Below, piece after piece: positions 9,340 through 17,871 of a DNA stretch of 20,954 bases; position 1 is the first letter of the stretch, and each line of letters begins with the position of its first letter. The DNA is from an uncultured Collinsella sp. GTDB lineage: Bacteria; Actinomycetota; Coriobacteriia; Coriobacteriales; Coriobacteriaceae. Below the pieces are notes generated by a model. It saw only the letters and a program-made list of their open reading frames with translations, searched no databases and was not told the origin of the DNA. The stretch spans positions 1-20,954 of the forward strand of contig UQKQ01000020.1 in NCBI GenBank assembly GCA_900541645.1, read 5' to 3'. The translations under genes and the position numbers were made by a program.

Positions 9340-10422
9340 TTATTTCTCCTCAATTAGTTTGTCGACCTCGGCCATAAGCGCGTCGACAATTTGATCCTCA
9401 GCTACTTTACCAATGATCTGGCCATGCGAAAAGAGCAAGGCCTGACCACGTCCGCAAGCAACGCCCAGGTCGGCATCAGAAGCCTCACCGGGGCCATTAA
9501 CGGCACATCCCATGACGGCAATCGAAAGCGGCGCGGCATAGTTCTTAAGCCGCTCGGTTACTTCCTCGGCGATGGGAATCAGGTTAACCTGGCAGCGGGC
9601 GCACGTGGGGCAAGAGACAATCTCGGGACCACGGCGACGCAGGCCCAGTGACTGCAAAATTCCCCAGGCGACCGGCGGCTCCTCAACCGGATCGGCCGTG
9701 AGCGACACACGCATGGTGTCACCGATGCCTTCGGAAAGCAAGATACCCAAGCCTACAGAGCTCTTGATGGTGCCCTGAAGCTTGGTCCCCGCCTCCGTCA
9801 CGCCCAGGTGGAGCGGAACATGCGGTATCTCGCGCGACAGGGCGCGATAGGTATCAAGCGTCGTCTGTACGCTATGGGCCTTGGCGGATAGCACGATGTT
9901 GGTAAACCCACGGTCCTCAAAGTGCCGCACAAAGCGTTCGCTCGACATCACGAGCTTTTCGGGCTGCGTGAGGTCGTCGCGCTCGGCAATATCTTGCTCA
10001 AGCGAGCCCGCGTTCACGCCAATGCGAATCGCGCAGCCCGCGGCACCCGCGGCATCGATGACAGCGTCAACCTTGGCCCAATCGCCGATATTGCCGGGGT
10101 TGATGCGCAGCTTAGAGGCACCAGCCTCGACAGCGCCAATGGCAAGCTTATGGTTAAAATGGATATCGGCGACGATTGGCACCGGAGACTCGGCACAAAT
10201 CGTGCGAAAGCCCTCGAGCGCAGCCTCGGTAGGCACGCTCACGCGCACGATATCGCAGCCAGCCTGCGCCAACGCGCACACTTGCGCAAGCGTTGCCTGG
10301 GCATCAGCAGTATCGGTGCAGGTCATAGACTGAACCACGACCGGAGCGCCACCACCGATCTGCACGCCGCCCACATGCACGGGGCGTGTCAACTCGCGAG
10401 GCAAAGGATGGGATAAAGACAA
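9340..10422 (-). CDS. ispG: 4-hydroxy-3-methylbut-2-enyl diphosphate synthase
   Basis: IspG (GcpE) carries out the sixth catalysed step of the MEP isoprenoid pathway, reductively converting methylerythritol cyclodiphosphate to HMBPP with a [4Fe-4S] cluster. The protein has the N-terminal TIM-barrel start (RPVHVGGVQIGG, PVVVQSMT) and the C-terminal cluster ligands C271 and C274 (SCPTC) and C306 in MGCAVNGPGE, with E313. I place the start at TTG 10422 because AGGGGAG lies 8 bases upstream and the family N-terminus begins right there. The frame stays open further upstream, but that part overlaps rseP and reads as nonsense. The result is 360 residues, normal for the family. The ribosome binding site overlaps the rseP stop codon, and proS follows without a gap. 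With dxr two genes upstream, two MEP-pathway enzymes share this operon. Confidence 0.93.
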   Translation of the reverse strand: MSLSHPLPRELTRPVHVGGVQIGGGAPVVVQSMTCTDTADAQATLAQVCALAQAGCDIVRVSVPTEAALEGFRTICAESPVPIVADIHFNHKLAIGAVEAGASKLRINPGNIGDWAKVDAVIDAAGAAGCAIRIGVNAGSLEQDIAERDDLTQPEKLVMSSERFVRHFEDRGFTNIVLSAKAHSVQTTLDTYRALSREIPHVPLHLGVTEAGTKLQGTIKSSVGLGILLSEGIGDTMRVSLTADPVEEPPVAWGILQSLGLRRRGPEIVSCPTCARCQVNLIPIAEEVTERLKNYAAPLSIAVMGCAVNGPGEASDADLGVACGRGQALLFSHGQIIGKVAEDQIVDALMAEVDKLIEEK

Positions 10423-10435
10423 TCCAAACACTCCC

Positions 10436-11797
10436 CTACAGAATAAAACGAAGGATGTCGGAACGAAGCATATAGACAAACAGCAGTGCAAAGAGCGCGA
10501 TGCCGACATAGCTGACGATTGTCTGCACTTTGAGCGGCAGCTCGCGGCCCGCAATCTTCTGAATGATCTCGATGACCAGCTTGCCGCCATCGAGTGGTGG
10601 GATGGGCAGCAGGTTCATAAAGCCAAGCGAGAACGAAATGAGGGCGGCAAACGAAAGGAACGTGGCAGGGCCGGCAGCAGCGGCCTGTGAGGACATAACG
10701 CTAATACCAACGATCGAAGAAGACTGATCGAGAATCTCCATCGTATGCTGCGGCTGGAGCAGGCGCATCACGCCATCCGCTGTCTGCACGACATAGGAGA
10801 ACGACAGGCGAGCCGACGTGATGGGGTCTAAACGGACCACCTGCGTAGAGGCATACACACCTAGGCGCTCGTCCTCTTTGAGCGCAACCGTGGTCGAATG
10901 CTGCTTGCCGTCACGCTCGTACTCGATGGCGATATCGTCCTTACCGGCAGCCTTGCCGATGGCATCGTAGACATCCATCCAAGTGGAACATGAGACACCG
11001 TCAACCGAAAGGATCGCGTCACCGCCCTCGATACCCGCCTTGGCGGCAATAGACCCCTCGTCAACCTGACCGATCACGTTGGTATCCATCGGCACGGTGA
11101 CACCCGCAATGGAATAGATGCTCATAAGGAGCAAAAAACCCGTCAAGATATTGACGATAATGCCCGCGAGCAGCATAAAGGCGCGCTTGAGAAAGCCTTG
11201 GCCAAGATAGGTGTGCGAGCGCTCTTGCGCAAGGAACTCGGCCTCGCCGCACGGCAGCTCCCACACATCGCCCTCGGCAGTCGCATGTTCGCGATCGAAA
11301 CGGCGACCATCAAAGGTGGTATAGCCTGCCTTGTCTCGCGGCAACGTCTGATATTTGGTGGGATAGTAGCTCGGCGAGGGCTTCTCCCCTTCCTCATACC
11401 AGGGCGCGATGGAGCCCCAGCCCAGCAAAAGGGCGCATGCCTCGAGCACATCCTCCTCGGAAAGCTCGAGCTCGACAGCAAGGTCGGCCACGGTCACGCG
11501 ACCATGACGATAGATAGCCGCGAGCACGCGGTCGGCGCACGAAACATCGGTCGGATCCATACCGCAGATGGCAGCGTAGCCACCCAGCAGCAGCGGGGTC
11601 ACGCCAAACTTGGTTCCAATGCGACGCGAAGTGTAATGGATGTCAAAGCGGCACGGCAGACCCAAAAAGAACTCGGTCACACGGACGCCGCAGGCACGCG
11701 CCGCCAAAAAGTGGCCGCCCTCGTGCAAAAACACGAGGACGGAAAGCATCAGCAGGCCCCAAAAGACCGATGAGAGAACGCTCAGAACAGTATCCAT
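10436..11797 (-). CDS. rseP: Site-2 intramembrane metalloprotease with a large N-terminal-half insertion
   Basis: RseP/RasP-type M50 proteases cut membrane proteins such as anti-sigma factors within the membrane. The zinc site is H25-EGG-H29 in the first membrane helix and the third ligand is D403 in PIPPLDGGK. A PDZ domain lies at about 240-320, and further membrane helices at about 204-232, 380-398 and 430-447. The unusual part is residues about 83-195: where family members go from GMDP to the second helix in a few tens of residues, this one has about 110 extra, including a helix-turn-helix-like segment (86-132, RVLAAIYRHGRVTVADLAVE onward) and a Tyr/Pro-rich, charged stretch. Known topology places this loop in the cytosol. 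ATG 11797 is chosen; a TTG 15 bases upstream sits too close to AAGGAT, while the ATG is rather far from it, so the start is uncertain. The gene lies between dxr and ispG. Confidence 0.9.
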   Translation of the reverse strand: MDTVLSVLSSVFWGLLMLSVLVFLHEGGHFLAARACGVRVTEFFLGLPCRFDIHYTSRRIGTKFGVTPLLLGGYAAICGMDPTDVSCADRVLAAIYRHGRVTVADLAVELELSEEDVLEACALLLGWGSIAPWYEEGEKPSPSYYPTKYQTLPRDKAGYTTFDGRRFDREHATAEGDVWELPCGEAEFLAQERSHTYLGQGFLKRAFMLLAGIIVNILTGFLLLMSIYSIAGVTVPMDTNVIGQVDEGSIAAKAGIEGGDAILSVDGVSCSTWMDVYDAIGKAAGKDDIAIEYERDGKQHSTTVALKEDERLGVYASTQVVRLDPITSARLSFSYVVQTADGVMRLLQPQHTMEILDQSSSIVGISVMSSQAAAAGPATFLSFAALISFSLGFMNLLPIPPLDGGKLVIEIIQKIAGRELPLKVQTIVSYVGIALFALLFVYMLRSDILRFIL

Positions 11798-11822
11798 AAA
11801 ACGAAAAAGCAATCCTTATGGG

Positions 11823-13010
11823 TTAGGAACGGGTTGCGGCGAGCACCTGCGCAGCCTTTTCACGCGCCCACGCATCGATGTCGCGAAGCTGCTCAAACGA
11901 ATCGACCACCTGCATATCGTGGGCGTCCATGCAGGATTCCACAATGCGATCGATATCGGTAAAGCTGCAGCCATCGTGCAGGAAGGCATCGACGGCGACC
12001 TCGTTGGCGGCATTGAGCACGCACGGCATGGTGCCACCCGTCTTGCCGGCACGCTCGGCCAGTGCCAGACAGCGGAAGGTATCCATGTCGGCAGCATCAA
12101 ACGTGAGCTGCCCCAGCTCGCGGAAATCGATACGAGGCGCCGGAGTATCCCAACGCTCGGGATACGAGAACGCGAACTGGATGGGAATACGCATGTCGGA
12201 TGCACCGAGATGCGCCATCACGGAGCCGTCGGCGAACTCGACCATAGAGTGAATCTTGGACTGACGCTGCACGACCACGTTAATGAAATCGAGGTCGCAG
12301 TTAAACAGATGCATGGCCTCAATGCGCTCCAGGCCCTTGTTCATGAGGGTGGCGGAGTCAATGGTGATCTTGGCACCCATGGCCCACGTGGGATGCGCGA
12401 GGGCATCGGCACGCGTCACGCGATCGAGCTCGTCGCGCGTGCGGCCAAAGAACGGACCGCCCGAGCAGGTGAGCCAAATGCAGTGGGCCTCGCGCGGGTT
12501 CTCCCCCAGATAGCACTGGTAGATGGCGGAATGCTCAGAGTCGACCGGAATAAGCTGGCCCGGTTGCGCCAACGGCATAAGCAAGTCGCCACCGACGACG
12601 AGGGACTCCTTGTTGGCAAGGGCAAGGCGCTTATTCGAGGTCAAGGCCGCATGGCTCGCCTCGAGACCGGCGGCGCCCACAATAGCGACGAGCACGCAGT
12701 CGACATCGTCGCGACGCGCGAGCTCGCAAACCGCCTGCGCGCCAACGCCGAGCTTCGTTCCCTCGGGCAACTCCTGCAGCACGGCGTCATCGCCATGATC
12801 GACATCGGCCACGGCAACCGCCGGAACCGAGAACTCGCGGGCAGCGGCAACGAGCTCGGAGGTACTGGAGTTAACGGACAGCGCCGTCACCTGCAGGCGA
12901 TCGGCATGCTGGCGGCACACATCGAGCGCCTGGGTGCCGATAGAGCCCGTACAACCCAGGATGGCAACGCGAAGGCGTCCATCGGGGCCATACGTCGTCT
13001 GGAAGGACAT
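11823..13010 (-). CDS. dxr: 1-deoxy-D-xylulose-5-phosphate reductoisomerase
   Basis: Dxr converts DXP to MEP with NADPH, the first committed step of the MEP pathway and the target of fosmidomycin. The 395-residue protein has the NADPH motif GCTGSIG (19-25), the ANKESLV segment (132-138), metal ligands D157 and E159 in VDSEH, SGGPFFG, and MNKGLERIEAMHLFN with the third acidic ligand. ATG 13010 overlaps the cdsA stop by one base (TAATG) and GGAGG lies 8 bases upstream within cdsA, so translation is probably coupled. The start and length agree with the family. It supplies precursors for uppS, three genes upstream in the same transcript. Nothing is missing from the active site. Confidence 0.96.
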   Translation of the reverse strand: MSFQTTYGPDGRLRVAILGCTGSIGTQALDVCRQHADRLQVTALSVNSSTSELVAAAREFSVPAVAVADVDHGDDAVLQELPEGTKLGVGAQAVCELARRDDVDCVLVAIVGAAGLEASHAALTSNKRLALANKESLVVGGDLLMPLAQPGQLIPVDSEHSAIYQCYLGENPREAHCIWLTCSGGPFFGRTRDELDRVTRADALAHPTWAMGAKITIDSATLMNKGLERIEAMHLFNCDLDFINVVVQRQSKIHSMVEFADGSVMAHLGASDMRIPIQFAFSYPERWDTPAPRIDFRELGQLTFDAADMDTFRCLALAERAGKTGGTMPCVLNAANEVAVDAFLHDGCSFTDIDRIVESCMDAHDMQVVDSFEQLRDIDAWAREKAAQVLAATRS

Positions 13011-13909
13011 TACAGCACGCCTCCGATCATCAGCAACAGCTGCGCGGTGATGCAGCCGAAGATAAGCGAATCGCTACGATCGAGCATTCCGCCGTGGCCC
13101 GGGATAAGGTTGCCGGAATCTTTGACGCCCACACCGCGCTTGATGCGCGACTCGATAAGGTCGCCGATAACGCCCAGAATGGACACGACCACGCCGCACA
13201 GCAGCGCATAGGGCAGGCTGAGCTTGTAGAAGTGCGTCGCCCACAGGATGAGCCAAATCAAAACCGAGCCCAAGATGCCGCCGGCAAACCCCTCCCAGCT
13301 CTTTTTGGGAGAGATCTTGGGAACCATCTTGTGCTTGCCGATACGGCTGCCCACGATGTAGGCAAACGAATCGGAGACCCAAAGGGACGCGCAAACGCCC
13401 ACTGAAAGCAGGGCGCCGGCAAAACCGGGCACGGCATCGCGCAGCAGCACGATAGCCGACAGCATAAAGCCAGTGTAGATGGGACCCATGAGCGTCACGG
13501 CCACATCAGAGATGCGGGTACGCGGCGACCAGACATACCAAATGCCCACAGCGAGCATCAAGGCAAAAAGCAGGGCATTCAGCAACATCGAATCGCCCAA
13601 CGCCGACAGCGGAAAGAGTACGGCGGCAGCGATACCCATGCGCTCGTTAGCCATCTTGCCATCGAGCCTTGTCATACGGAAAAACTCATAGCAGCACAGA
13701 CCGCTCATGACAGAAACAAAGATGGCCGTGGGCACGATACCCAAAACCAGGCACAGGATAAAGACAACGGCGTAGACGATACCGGCGGCGGCACGGGTAA
13801 TAAAGCCCGCCAGCCACGAACCGGTGCCGCTCTTCGCTGCAGGCGCTCCCGCAGTGGCAGCTTTGCGCACAGGCGTCTTGGGAGCAGATGCCTTGGGACG
13901 ATCGGACAC
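13010..13909 (-). CDS. cdsA: Phosphatidate cytidylyltransferase
   Basis: CdsA is a membrane enzyme that makes CDP-diacylglycerol from phosphatidate and CTP, the branch point for phospholipids. The 299-residue protein has multiple hydrophobic helices and, near the C-terminus, the family signature KDSGNLIPGHGGMLDRSDS, with PKKSWEG upstream of it. The first 30 residues are an Ala/Lys/Pro-rich cytosolic tail not needed for catalysis in relatives. The start is GTG 13909, which follows AGGAGG by seven bases; there is no ATG in a suitable place. It begins two bases after the uppS stop and shares one base with dxr, as part of a compact envelope and isoprenoid operon. Confidence 0.94.
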   Translation of the reverse strand: MSDRPKASAPKTPVRKAATAGAPAAKSGTGSWLAGFITRAAAGIVYAVVFILCLVLGIVPTAIFVSVMSGLCCYEFFRMTRLDGKMANERMGIAAAVLFPLSALGDSMLLNALLFALMLAVGIWYVWSPRTRISDVAVTLMGPIYTGFMLSAIVLLRDAVPGFAGALLSVGVCASLWVSDSFAYIVGSRIGKHKMVPKISPKKSWEGFAGGILGSVLIWLILWATHFYKLSLPYALLCGVVVSILGVIGDLIESRIKRGVGVKDSGNLIPGHGGMLDRSDSLIFGCITAQLLLMIGGVL

Positions 13910-13911
13910 GA

Positions 13912-14706
13912 TTAAGCCTCCTCGGTCTTGCTCAGTCCACCAAACCTACGGTCACGGCCCTGATAGGCCAAAATGGCGTCGACAAGGCCCCAACGATCAA
14001 AGTCGGGCCAATAGGTATCGGTGACGTAGAATTCGGAATAAGCCACCTGCCACAGCAGATAGTTCGAAAGGCGCAGCTCACCAGAGGTGCGAATCACAAG
14101 TTCGGGATCGGGAAGACCGGCGGTATAGAGGTGGGAAGCCACCATGTCGTCATCAATTGCGGCAGGATCGATCTTACCGGCGGCAGCGTCGGATGCGATC
14201 TGACGGACAGCGCGGGTAATCTCGGCACGCGCGCCGTAGTTGACGGCAAGCGCCAGCGTCATACCGGTGTGATCGGCGCACTCGGCAAGACCGCGCTCAA
14301 AAACGTCGCGAGTCTTCTTGGGCAGCGCGGAAATGTCACCCAAAAAGACTACGCGCACATTTTCGCGCTTCAGAAGCGGCAGCTCGTCGATAAACGTCTT
14401 GGCAAACAGGTGCATCAGAACGTTGACTTCGTGCTGCGGTCGATTCCAGTTTTCGGTCGAAAATGCATAGGCCGAAAGCACGTCGACGCCCAGGCGCACG
14501 CAGGCGGTAATGATCTCGCGCAGCGAGACGATACCCGCCTTGTGGCCCTCGGTGCGTGCAAGACCGCGCGACGTGGCCCAACGACCGTTGCCGTCCATGA
14601 TGCACGAGATATGGTGCGGAATGTTATTGAGGTCAAGGTCGGAAAAACCGACGCCCGCAGGGGCGTCGGCAAAGTACTCGACCAGTTTATGCTCGTCGTA
14701 TTGCAC
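13912..14706 (-). CDS. uppS: Undecaprenyl diphosphate synthase (cis-prenyltransferase)
   Basis: UppS extends farnesyl diphosphate with isopentenyl units to undecaprenyl diphosphate, the lipid carrier for peptidoglycan and other wall polymers. The 264-residue sequence carries the catalytic aspartate D38 in IMDGNGRWA, the SAYAFSTENWNRP motif, and the C-terminal PDPELVIRTSGELRLSNYLL and EFYV signatures. The start is GTG 14706, one base after the frr stop, with GGAG overlapping the frr end. The roughly 30 residues before the core are longer than in E. coli but within the family range. The enzyme may make slightly different chain lengths; that cannot be told from the sequence. Confidence 0.95.
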   Translation of the reverse strand: MQYDEHKLVEYFADAPAGVGFSDLDLNNIPHHISCIMDGNGRWATSRGLARTEGHKAGIVSLREIITACVRLGVDVLSAYAFSTENWNRPQHEVNVLMHLFAKTFIDELPLLKRENVRVVFLGDISALPKKTRDVFERGLAECADHTGMTLALAVNYGARAEITRAVRQIASDAAAGKIDPAAIDDDMVASHLYTAGLPDPELVIRTSGELRLSNYLLWQVAYSEFYVTDTYWPDFDRWGLVDAILAYQGRDRRFGGLSKTEEA

Positions 14707-14707
14707 C

Positions 14708-15244
14708 TTAGATCTCCATGACCTCGGCTTCTTTTTCCTTCAGAAGCTCCTCGACCTTGGCGACATACTCATCGGTGTGCTTCTGGACCTTGGCCTGCTC
14801 GCGACGGACATCGTCCTCGGTGAGCTCCTCATCGCGCTCGAGCTTGTTGTTGAAGTCGCGACGGATGTTACGGATAGACACCTTGGCCTGCTCGGCGTAC
14901 TCGCGGCACTCCTTGACGAGTTCGCGACGGCGCTCCTCAGTGGGGGCCGGGAACGGCAGACGAACGACGGTGCCATCGGAGTTGGGGGTAATGCCCAGAT
15001 CGGAAGCGCCGATGGCCTTGACGATAGCGTTGATGAGCGCCTTGTCCCACGGCTCGATGAGCAGCATGTGAGCCTCGGGGGTCTTGACGGCGGCAACCTG
15101 CGTGACCGGCGTGGGGACACCGTAATAATCGACGGTGATGTCGGACAGAATGTTGGCGTTGGCGCGACCGGTACGGACCTTGGAGAAGTTATGCTTGAGG
15201 GACTCGAGCGACTTGTCCATATGGGCGGTGATGTTCTCTGCCAT
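14708..15244 (-). CDS. frr: Ribosome recycling factor
   Basis: RRF, with EF-G, splits the post-termination ribosome. The 178-residue protein has the typical two-domain layout. Helix 1 carries the conserved VRTGRANANIL segment, the beta-rich domain contains YYGVPTPV and ITPNSDGTVVRLPFPAPTEERR, and the long C-terminal helices are rich in Glu, Lys and Arg. It is slightly shorter than the usual 185 residues, mostly at the N-terminus. ATG 15244 is preceded by AGGAGG, which overlaps the pyrH end; the gap to pyrH is two bases and to uppS one base. The pyrH-frr pair is conserved across most bacteria. Confidence 0.96.
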   Translation of the reverse strand: MAENITAHMDKSLESLKHNFSKVRTGRANANILSDITVDYYGVPTPVTQVAAVKTPEAHMLLIEPWDKALINAIVKAIGASDLGITPNSDGTVVRLPFPAPTEERRRELVKECREYAEQAKVSIRNIRRDFNNKLERDEELTEDDVRREQAKVQKHTDEYVAKVEELLKEKEAEVMEI

Positions 15245-15246
15245 GC

Positions 15247-15969
15247 TTAATCCTCCTGATAGACGAGCGTGCCGACGGGCTCACCCGCGAGCGCGCGCTT
15301 GACGGTGTCCTCGCCATCGATGTTGAGGACCAAAATCGGCATACGGTTATCCTGGCACAGTGCCGTAGCCGTGGAATCCATAACCTGCAGACCGCGGACG
15401 AGAACCTCGTGATAGGTAATCTTGTCAAAACGGACGGCATCGGCGCACTTGACGGGATCCTTGTCGTAGATGCCGTCAACCTTGGTGGCTTTAATCAGAA
15501 TCTCGGCGCCGATCTCGCACGCACGAAGAGCCGCGGCGGTGTCGGTCGTAAAGTACGGATTGCCCGAACCGGCAGCGAAGATGACGACGTTGCCCTTGGA
15601 CAGATGGTTGATAGCGCGGCGACGAATATAGGGCTCGCAGATCTCGTTCATCTGGATAGCGCTCATCACGCGGCAGGGAACATCGTTGTGCTCGAAGGCA
15701 TCCTGCAGGGCGAGCGCGTTCATAACGGTTGCCAGCATCCCCATGTAGTCGGCCTGAGCACGCTCCATGCCACCGGCAGCGCCTGCCATGCCGCGGAAAA
15801 TATTGCCGCCGCCGACAACGACGCCGACCTCATGGTCAACGGCGAGCAGCTCCTTGACCTGCTTGGCAAGATGATCGGTAACCTTGGGGTCGATGCCATA
15901 TTGGCCGTCGCCCATCAGTGCTTCGCCGGAAAGCTTAAGAAGCACGCGTTTATATCGGATGTCGGACAA
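15247..15969 (-). CDS. pyrH: UMP kinase
   Basis: PyrH phosphorylates UMP to UDP using ATP, feeding pyrimidine nucleotide and UDP-sugar synthesis. It belongs to the amino-acid kinase fold and is a hexamer, usually GTP-activated and UTP-inhibited. The 240-residue sequence shows KLSGEAL near the start, GGGNIFRG, DYMGMLATVMNALAL, and FAAGSGNPYFTTDTAAALRA. The start codon is TTG 15969, six bases after AAAGGAGG; no ATG is available at the right place. It opens a new transcription unit: upstream lies the tsf terminator and then an extended -10 promoter. frr follows after two bases. Confidence 0.96.
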   Translation of the reverse strand: MSDIRYKRVLLKLSGEALMGDGQYGIDPKVTDHLAKQVKELLAVDHEVGVVVGGGNIFRGMAGAAGGMERAQADYMGMLATVMNALALQDAFEHNDVPCRVMSAIQMNEICEPYIRRRAINHLSKGNVVIFAAGSGNPYFTTDTAAALRACEIGAEILIKATKVDGIYDKDPVKCADAVRFDKITYHEVLVRGLQVMDSTATALCQDNRMPILVLNIDGEDTVKRALAGEPVGTLVYQED

Positions 15970-15998
15970 AGCGATCCTCCTTTAATTAGACTCTCAAT

Positions 15999-16007
15999 AT
16001 GATATCA
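15999..16007 (-). promoter_or_regulatory. Candidate pyrH operon promoter, extended -10
   Basis: On the minus strand TGATATCAT matches TGn-TATCAT, the same extended -10 form seen before adhE and rpsB. It lies after the tsf terminator. The start point would be near 15992, giving a leader of about 23 bases that ends with a strong AAAGGAGG. No clear -35 hexamer is present. Confidence 0.45.
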
Positions 16008-16028
16008 AAGGCTCTGATAAGAGCCATG

Positions 16029-16062
16029 AAAAAGCAGGCTGTGAGTAAAACCCACAGCCTGC
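16029..16062 (-). terminator. rpsB-tsf operon terminator
   Basis: On the minus strand GCAGGCTGTG pairs exactly with CACAGCCTGC around a 9-base loop and is followed by TTTTT. It lies about 25 bp after the tsf stop and separates rpsB-tsf from pyrH. Confidence 0.85.
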
Positions 16063-16086
16063 TCATTACCAGCTACAAGAGCTTAT

Positions 16087-16956
16087 TTACTCGCCACGGA
16101 CCAGACGGTCAAAGGCAACGACGGTAATGGTGTCGCCGAGCTCCTTGGAGACCTGCTCAGCGTACTTCTTGATGGTGAGGGAGCTGTCCTTGATGAACTC
16201 CTGCTCGGTGAGCACGGACTGCTTGTAGAACTTCTCCAGACGGCCAACAGCCATCTTCTCCTGGATAGCCTCGGGCTTGCCGGACTCGGCAGCCTGGGCC
16301 ATGTAGATCTGCTTCTCGTGCTCGACGGTCTCGGCCGGAACCTGATCGCGGGTAGCGCAGATCGGGGCGACGGCGGCAACCTGAAGGGCAACGTCGTGAG
16401 CGAAGGTCTTGAAGGACTCAGCCTGAGCGGTCACGGCCTTCTCGAAGGCGAACTCGACGAGGACGCCGATCTTACCACCCATGTGGATGTAAGAAGCGAG
16501 CGCGCCGTTCTCGGCCTTGCGGGCAGCGAAGCGGGAGATCTTCATGTTCTCGCCCATGATGTGAATCATCTCGGTGAGCTCGGAGGAAACGGTCTCCTCG
16601 CCCATCGGCTTCTCGAGCAGAGCATCGACGTCAGCAGGCTCGGTGGTAGCGACAACCTCAGCGACCTTAGAAGCAAAGCCGGTGAACTTGGCGTTGGAGC
16701 CAACGAAGTCGGTCTCGCAGGAGAGCTCGAGCAGAGCGCCGGTCTTGCCATCCTCGGAGACGAACGCGGCGACAGCGCCCTCGTTGGTCTCACGGCCAGC
16801 CTTCTTGGCAGCCTTGGCAAGGCCGTTCTTACGCAGAACGTCGACAGCGGCGTCCATGTCGCCGTCAGCCTCGACGAGAGCCTTCTTGCACTCCATCATC
16901 GGGGAGTCGGTCATCTCGCGGAGCTGCTTGACCATAGCGGCGGTAATCTGGGCCAT
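16087..16956 (-). CDS. tsf: Translation elongation factor Ts
   Basis: EF-Ts is the guanine nucleotide exchange factor that recycles EF-Tu. The 289-residue length fits the family. The N-terminal UBA-like domain (MAQITAAMVKQLREMT, MMECKKAL) is followed by the core with SCETDFVGSN, the conserved EF-Tu-contacting motif, and a C-terminal dimerisation region with IQEKMAVGRLEKFYKQ. I use ATG 16956, six bases after AAAGGA. A TTG five codons upstream would place that ribosome binding site inside the coding region and adds residues not found in relatives. It lies 45 bp after rpsB and is followed by a strong terminator, the classic two-gene operon. Confidence 0.96.
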   Translation of the reverse strand: MAQITAAMVKQLREMTDSPMMECKKALVEADGDMDAAVDVLRKNGLAKAAKKAGRETNEGAVAAFVSEDGKTGALLELSCETDFVGSNAKFTGFASKVAEVVATTEPADVDALLEKPMGEETVSSELTEMIHIMGENMKISRFAARKAENGALASYIHMGGKIGVLVEFAFEKAVTAQAESFKTFAHDVALQVAAVAPICATRDQVPAETVEHEKQIYMAQAAESGKPEAIQEKMAVGRLEKFYKQSVLTEQEFIKDSSLTIKKYAEQVSKELGDTITVVAFDRLVRGE

Positions 16957-17001
16957 TGTGGTTCCTTTCAAAGAGATGAAAAAGAATTAACTAAGACTGA
17001 T

Positions 17002-17730
17002 TTACTCGGCCTTGGGCTCAGCGGCCATCTCGGCCTCGGAGACCTGCTCCTTACCGGAGCCAGCGAGGCAGGCGTCAGCCATGAGCTCGCACATAAGGGT
17101 GACAGCGGAGATAGCGTCATCGTTGCAGGGGATGCCGTACTCGACCTCGTCGGGATCGGAGTTGGTGTCGATCAGAGCGACGACGGGGATGTTCAGGCGC
17201 TGAGCCTCCTTGATGGCGTTCTCCTCGCGCTTAGTGTCGATGACGAAGAGAGCCTGGGGCAGACCCTTCATGTCGCGGGCGCCACCGAGGTTGGTCTGGA
17301 GCTTGGTGAGCTCCTTGCCGAGCACAGCCTGCTCCTTCTTGGGGAGCACTGCCATGCGGCCGTCCTCGACCATGGCCTCGAGCTCCTCCATGCGGTTGAT
17401 GCGGGAGCGGATGGTGACGAAGTTGGTCAGCATACCGCCGAGCCAACGCTGGTTGATGTAGGGCATATTAGCGCGCTCAGCAGCGTTCTTGACGGCCTCC
17501 TGAGCCTGCTTCTTGGTGCCGACGAACAGCACGTTGCCGCCCTTGGCGACGTTCTTGACGAAGGTGTAGGCCTGGTCGGCGTCAAGGATGGTCTGCTTAA
17601 GGTCGAGGATGTAGATGCCGTTGCGCTCACCGAAGATGAACGGCTTCATCTTGGGGTTCCAGCGACGGGTCTGGTGACCGAAGTGGCAGCCGGCCTCGAG
17701 CAGGGTGCGGATATTAATCTTGGTAGCCAT
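17002..17730 (-). CDS. rpsB: 30S ribosomal protein S2
   Basis: S2 binds late to the small ribosomal subunit and helps recruit S1 or the mRNA. The 242-residue protein has the typical start ATKINIRTLLEAGCHFGHQT, RRWNPKMKPFIFGERNGIYIIDL-like and INQRWLGGMLTNF segments, and an acidic Glu/Ala-rich tail. ATG 17730 follows AGGAGG. It heads the rpsB-tsf operon behind a good promoter and a leader of about 135 bases with several inverted repeats. In other bacteria S2 represses its own leader, so similar feedback is plausible here but not shown. Confidence 0.97.
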   Translation of the reverse strand: MATKINIRTLLEAGCHFGHQTRRWNPKMKPFIFGERNGIYILDLKQTILDADQAYTFVKNVAKGGNVLFVGTKKQAQEAVKNAAERANMPYINQRWLGGMLTNFVTIRSRINRMEELEAMVEDGRMAVLPKKEQAVLGKELTKLQTNLGGARDMKGLPQALFVIDTKREENAIKEAQRLNIPVVALIDTNSDPDEVEYGIPCNDDAISAVTLMCELMADACLAGSGKEQVSEAEMAAEPKAE

Positions 17731-17865
17731 GTTAAACCTCCTGTGGTTTGCCTCCGCGCGGGGTCATCCTCCAAAACCAACCCGGACATGTGCTACCAAA
17801 GCCCGGGCACCACGGTATGAAGTAGCCGCGCGTGCGTGATAAAAACCTGTTGCCGTGAAGCAACC
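17731..17865 (-). promoter_or_regulatory. Structured rpsB leader, candidate S2 autoregulatory element
   Basis: The predicted leader starts with a small GTTGC/GCAAC hairpin (17849-17864). A long-range 7-bp match joins CCGCGCG-type arms (17826-17832 with 17755-17761), and inside it CCCGG (17781-17785) can pair with CCGGG (17803-17807). The outer 3' arm ends about 12 bases before the AGGAGG at 17737-17742. A short frame MTPRGGKPQEV (17766-17732) ends one base before rpsB, but its ribosome binding site touches its ATG, so I doubt it is translated. Confidence 0.45.
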
Positions 17866-17871
17866 CGATGA

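Noticed and set aside
10423..10590. N-terminal 56-codon extension of ispG into rseP
   Set aside because: The extension is Ser/Arg/Cys-rich nonsense read out of frame from rseP; TTG 10422 has a proper ribosome binding site and the family N-terminus.
11640..13211. 523-codon plus-strand frame opposite dxr
   Set aside because: Antisense shadow; dxr carries every expected active-site motif on the minus strand.
16318..17820. 500-codon plus-strand frame across tsf and rpsB
   Set aside because: Leu/Gly/Asp-rich shadow spanning two certain genes on the other strand.
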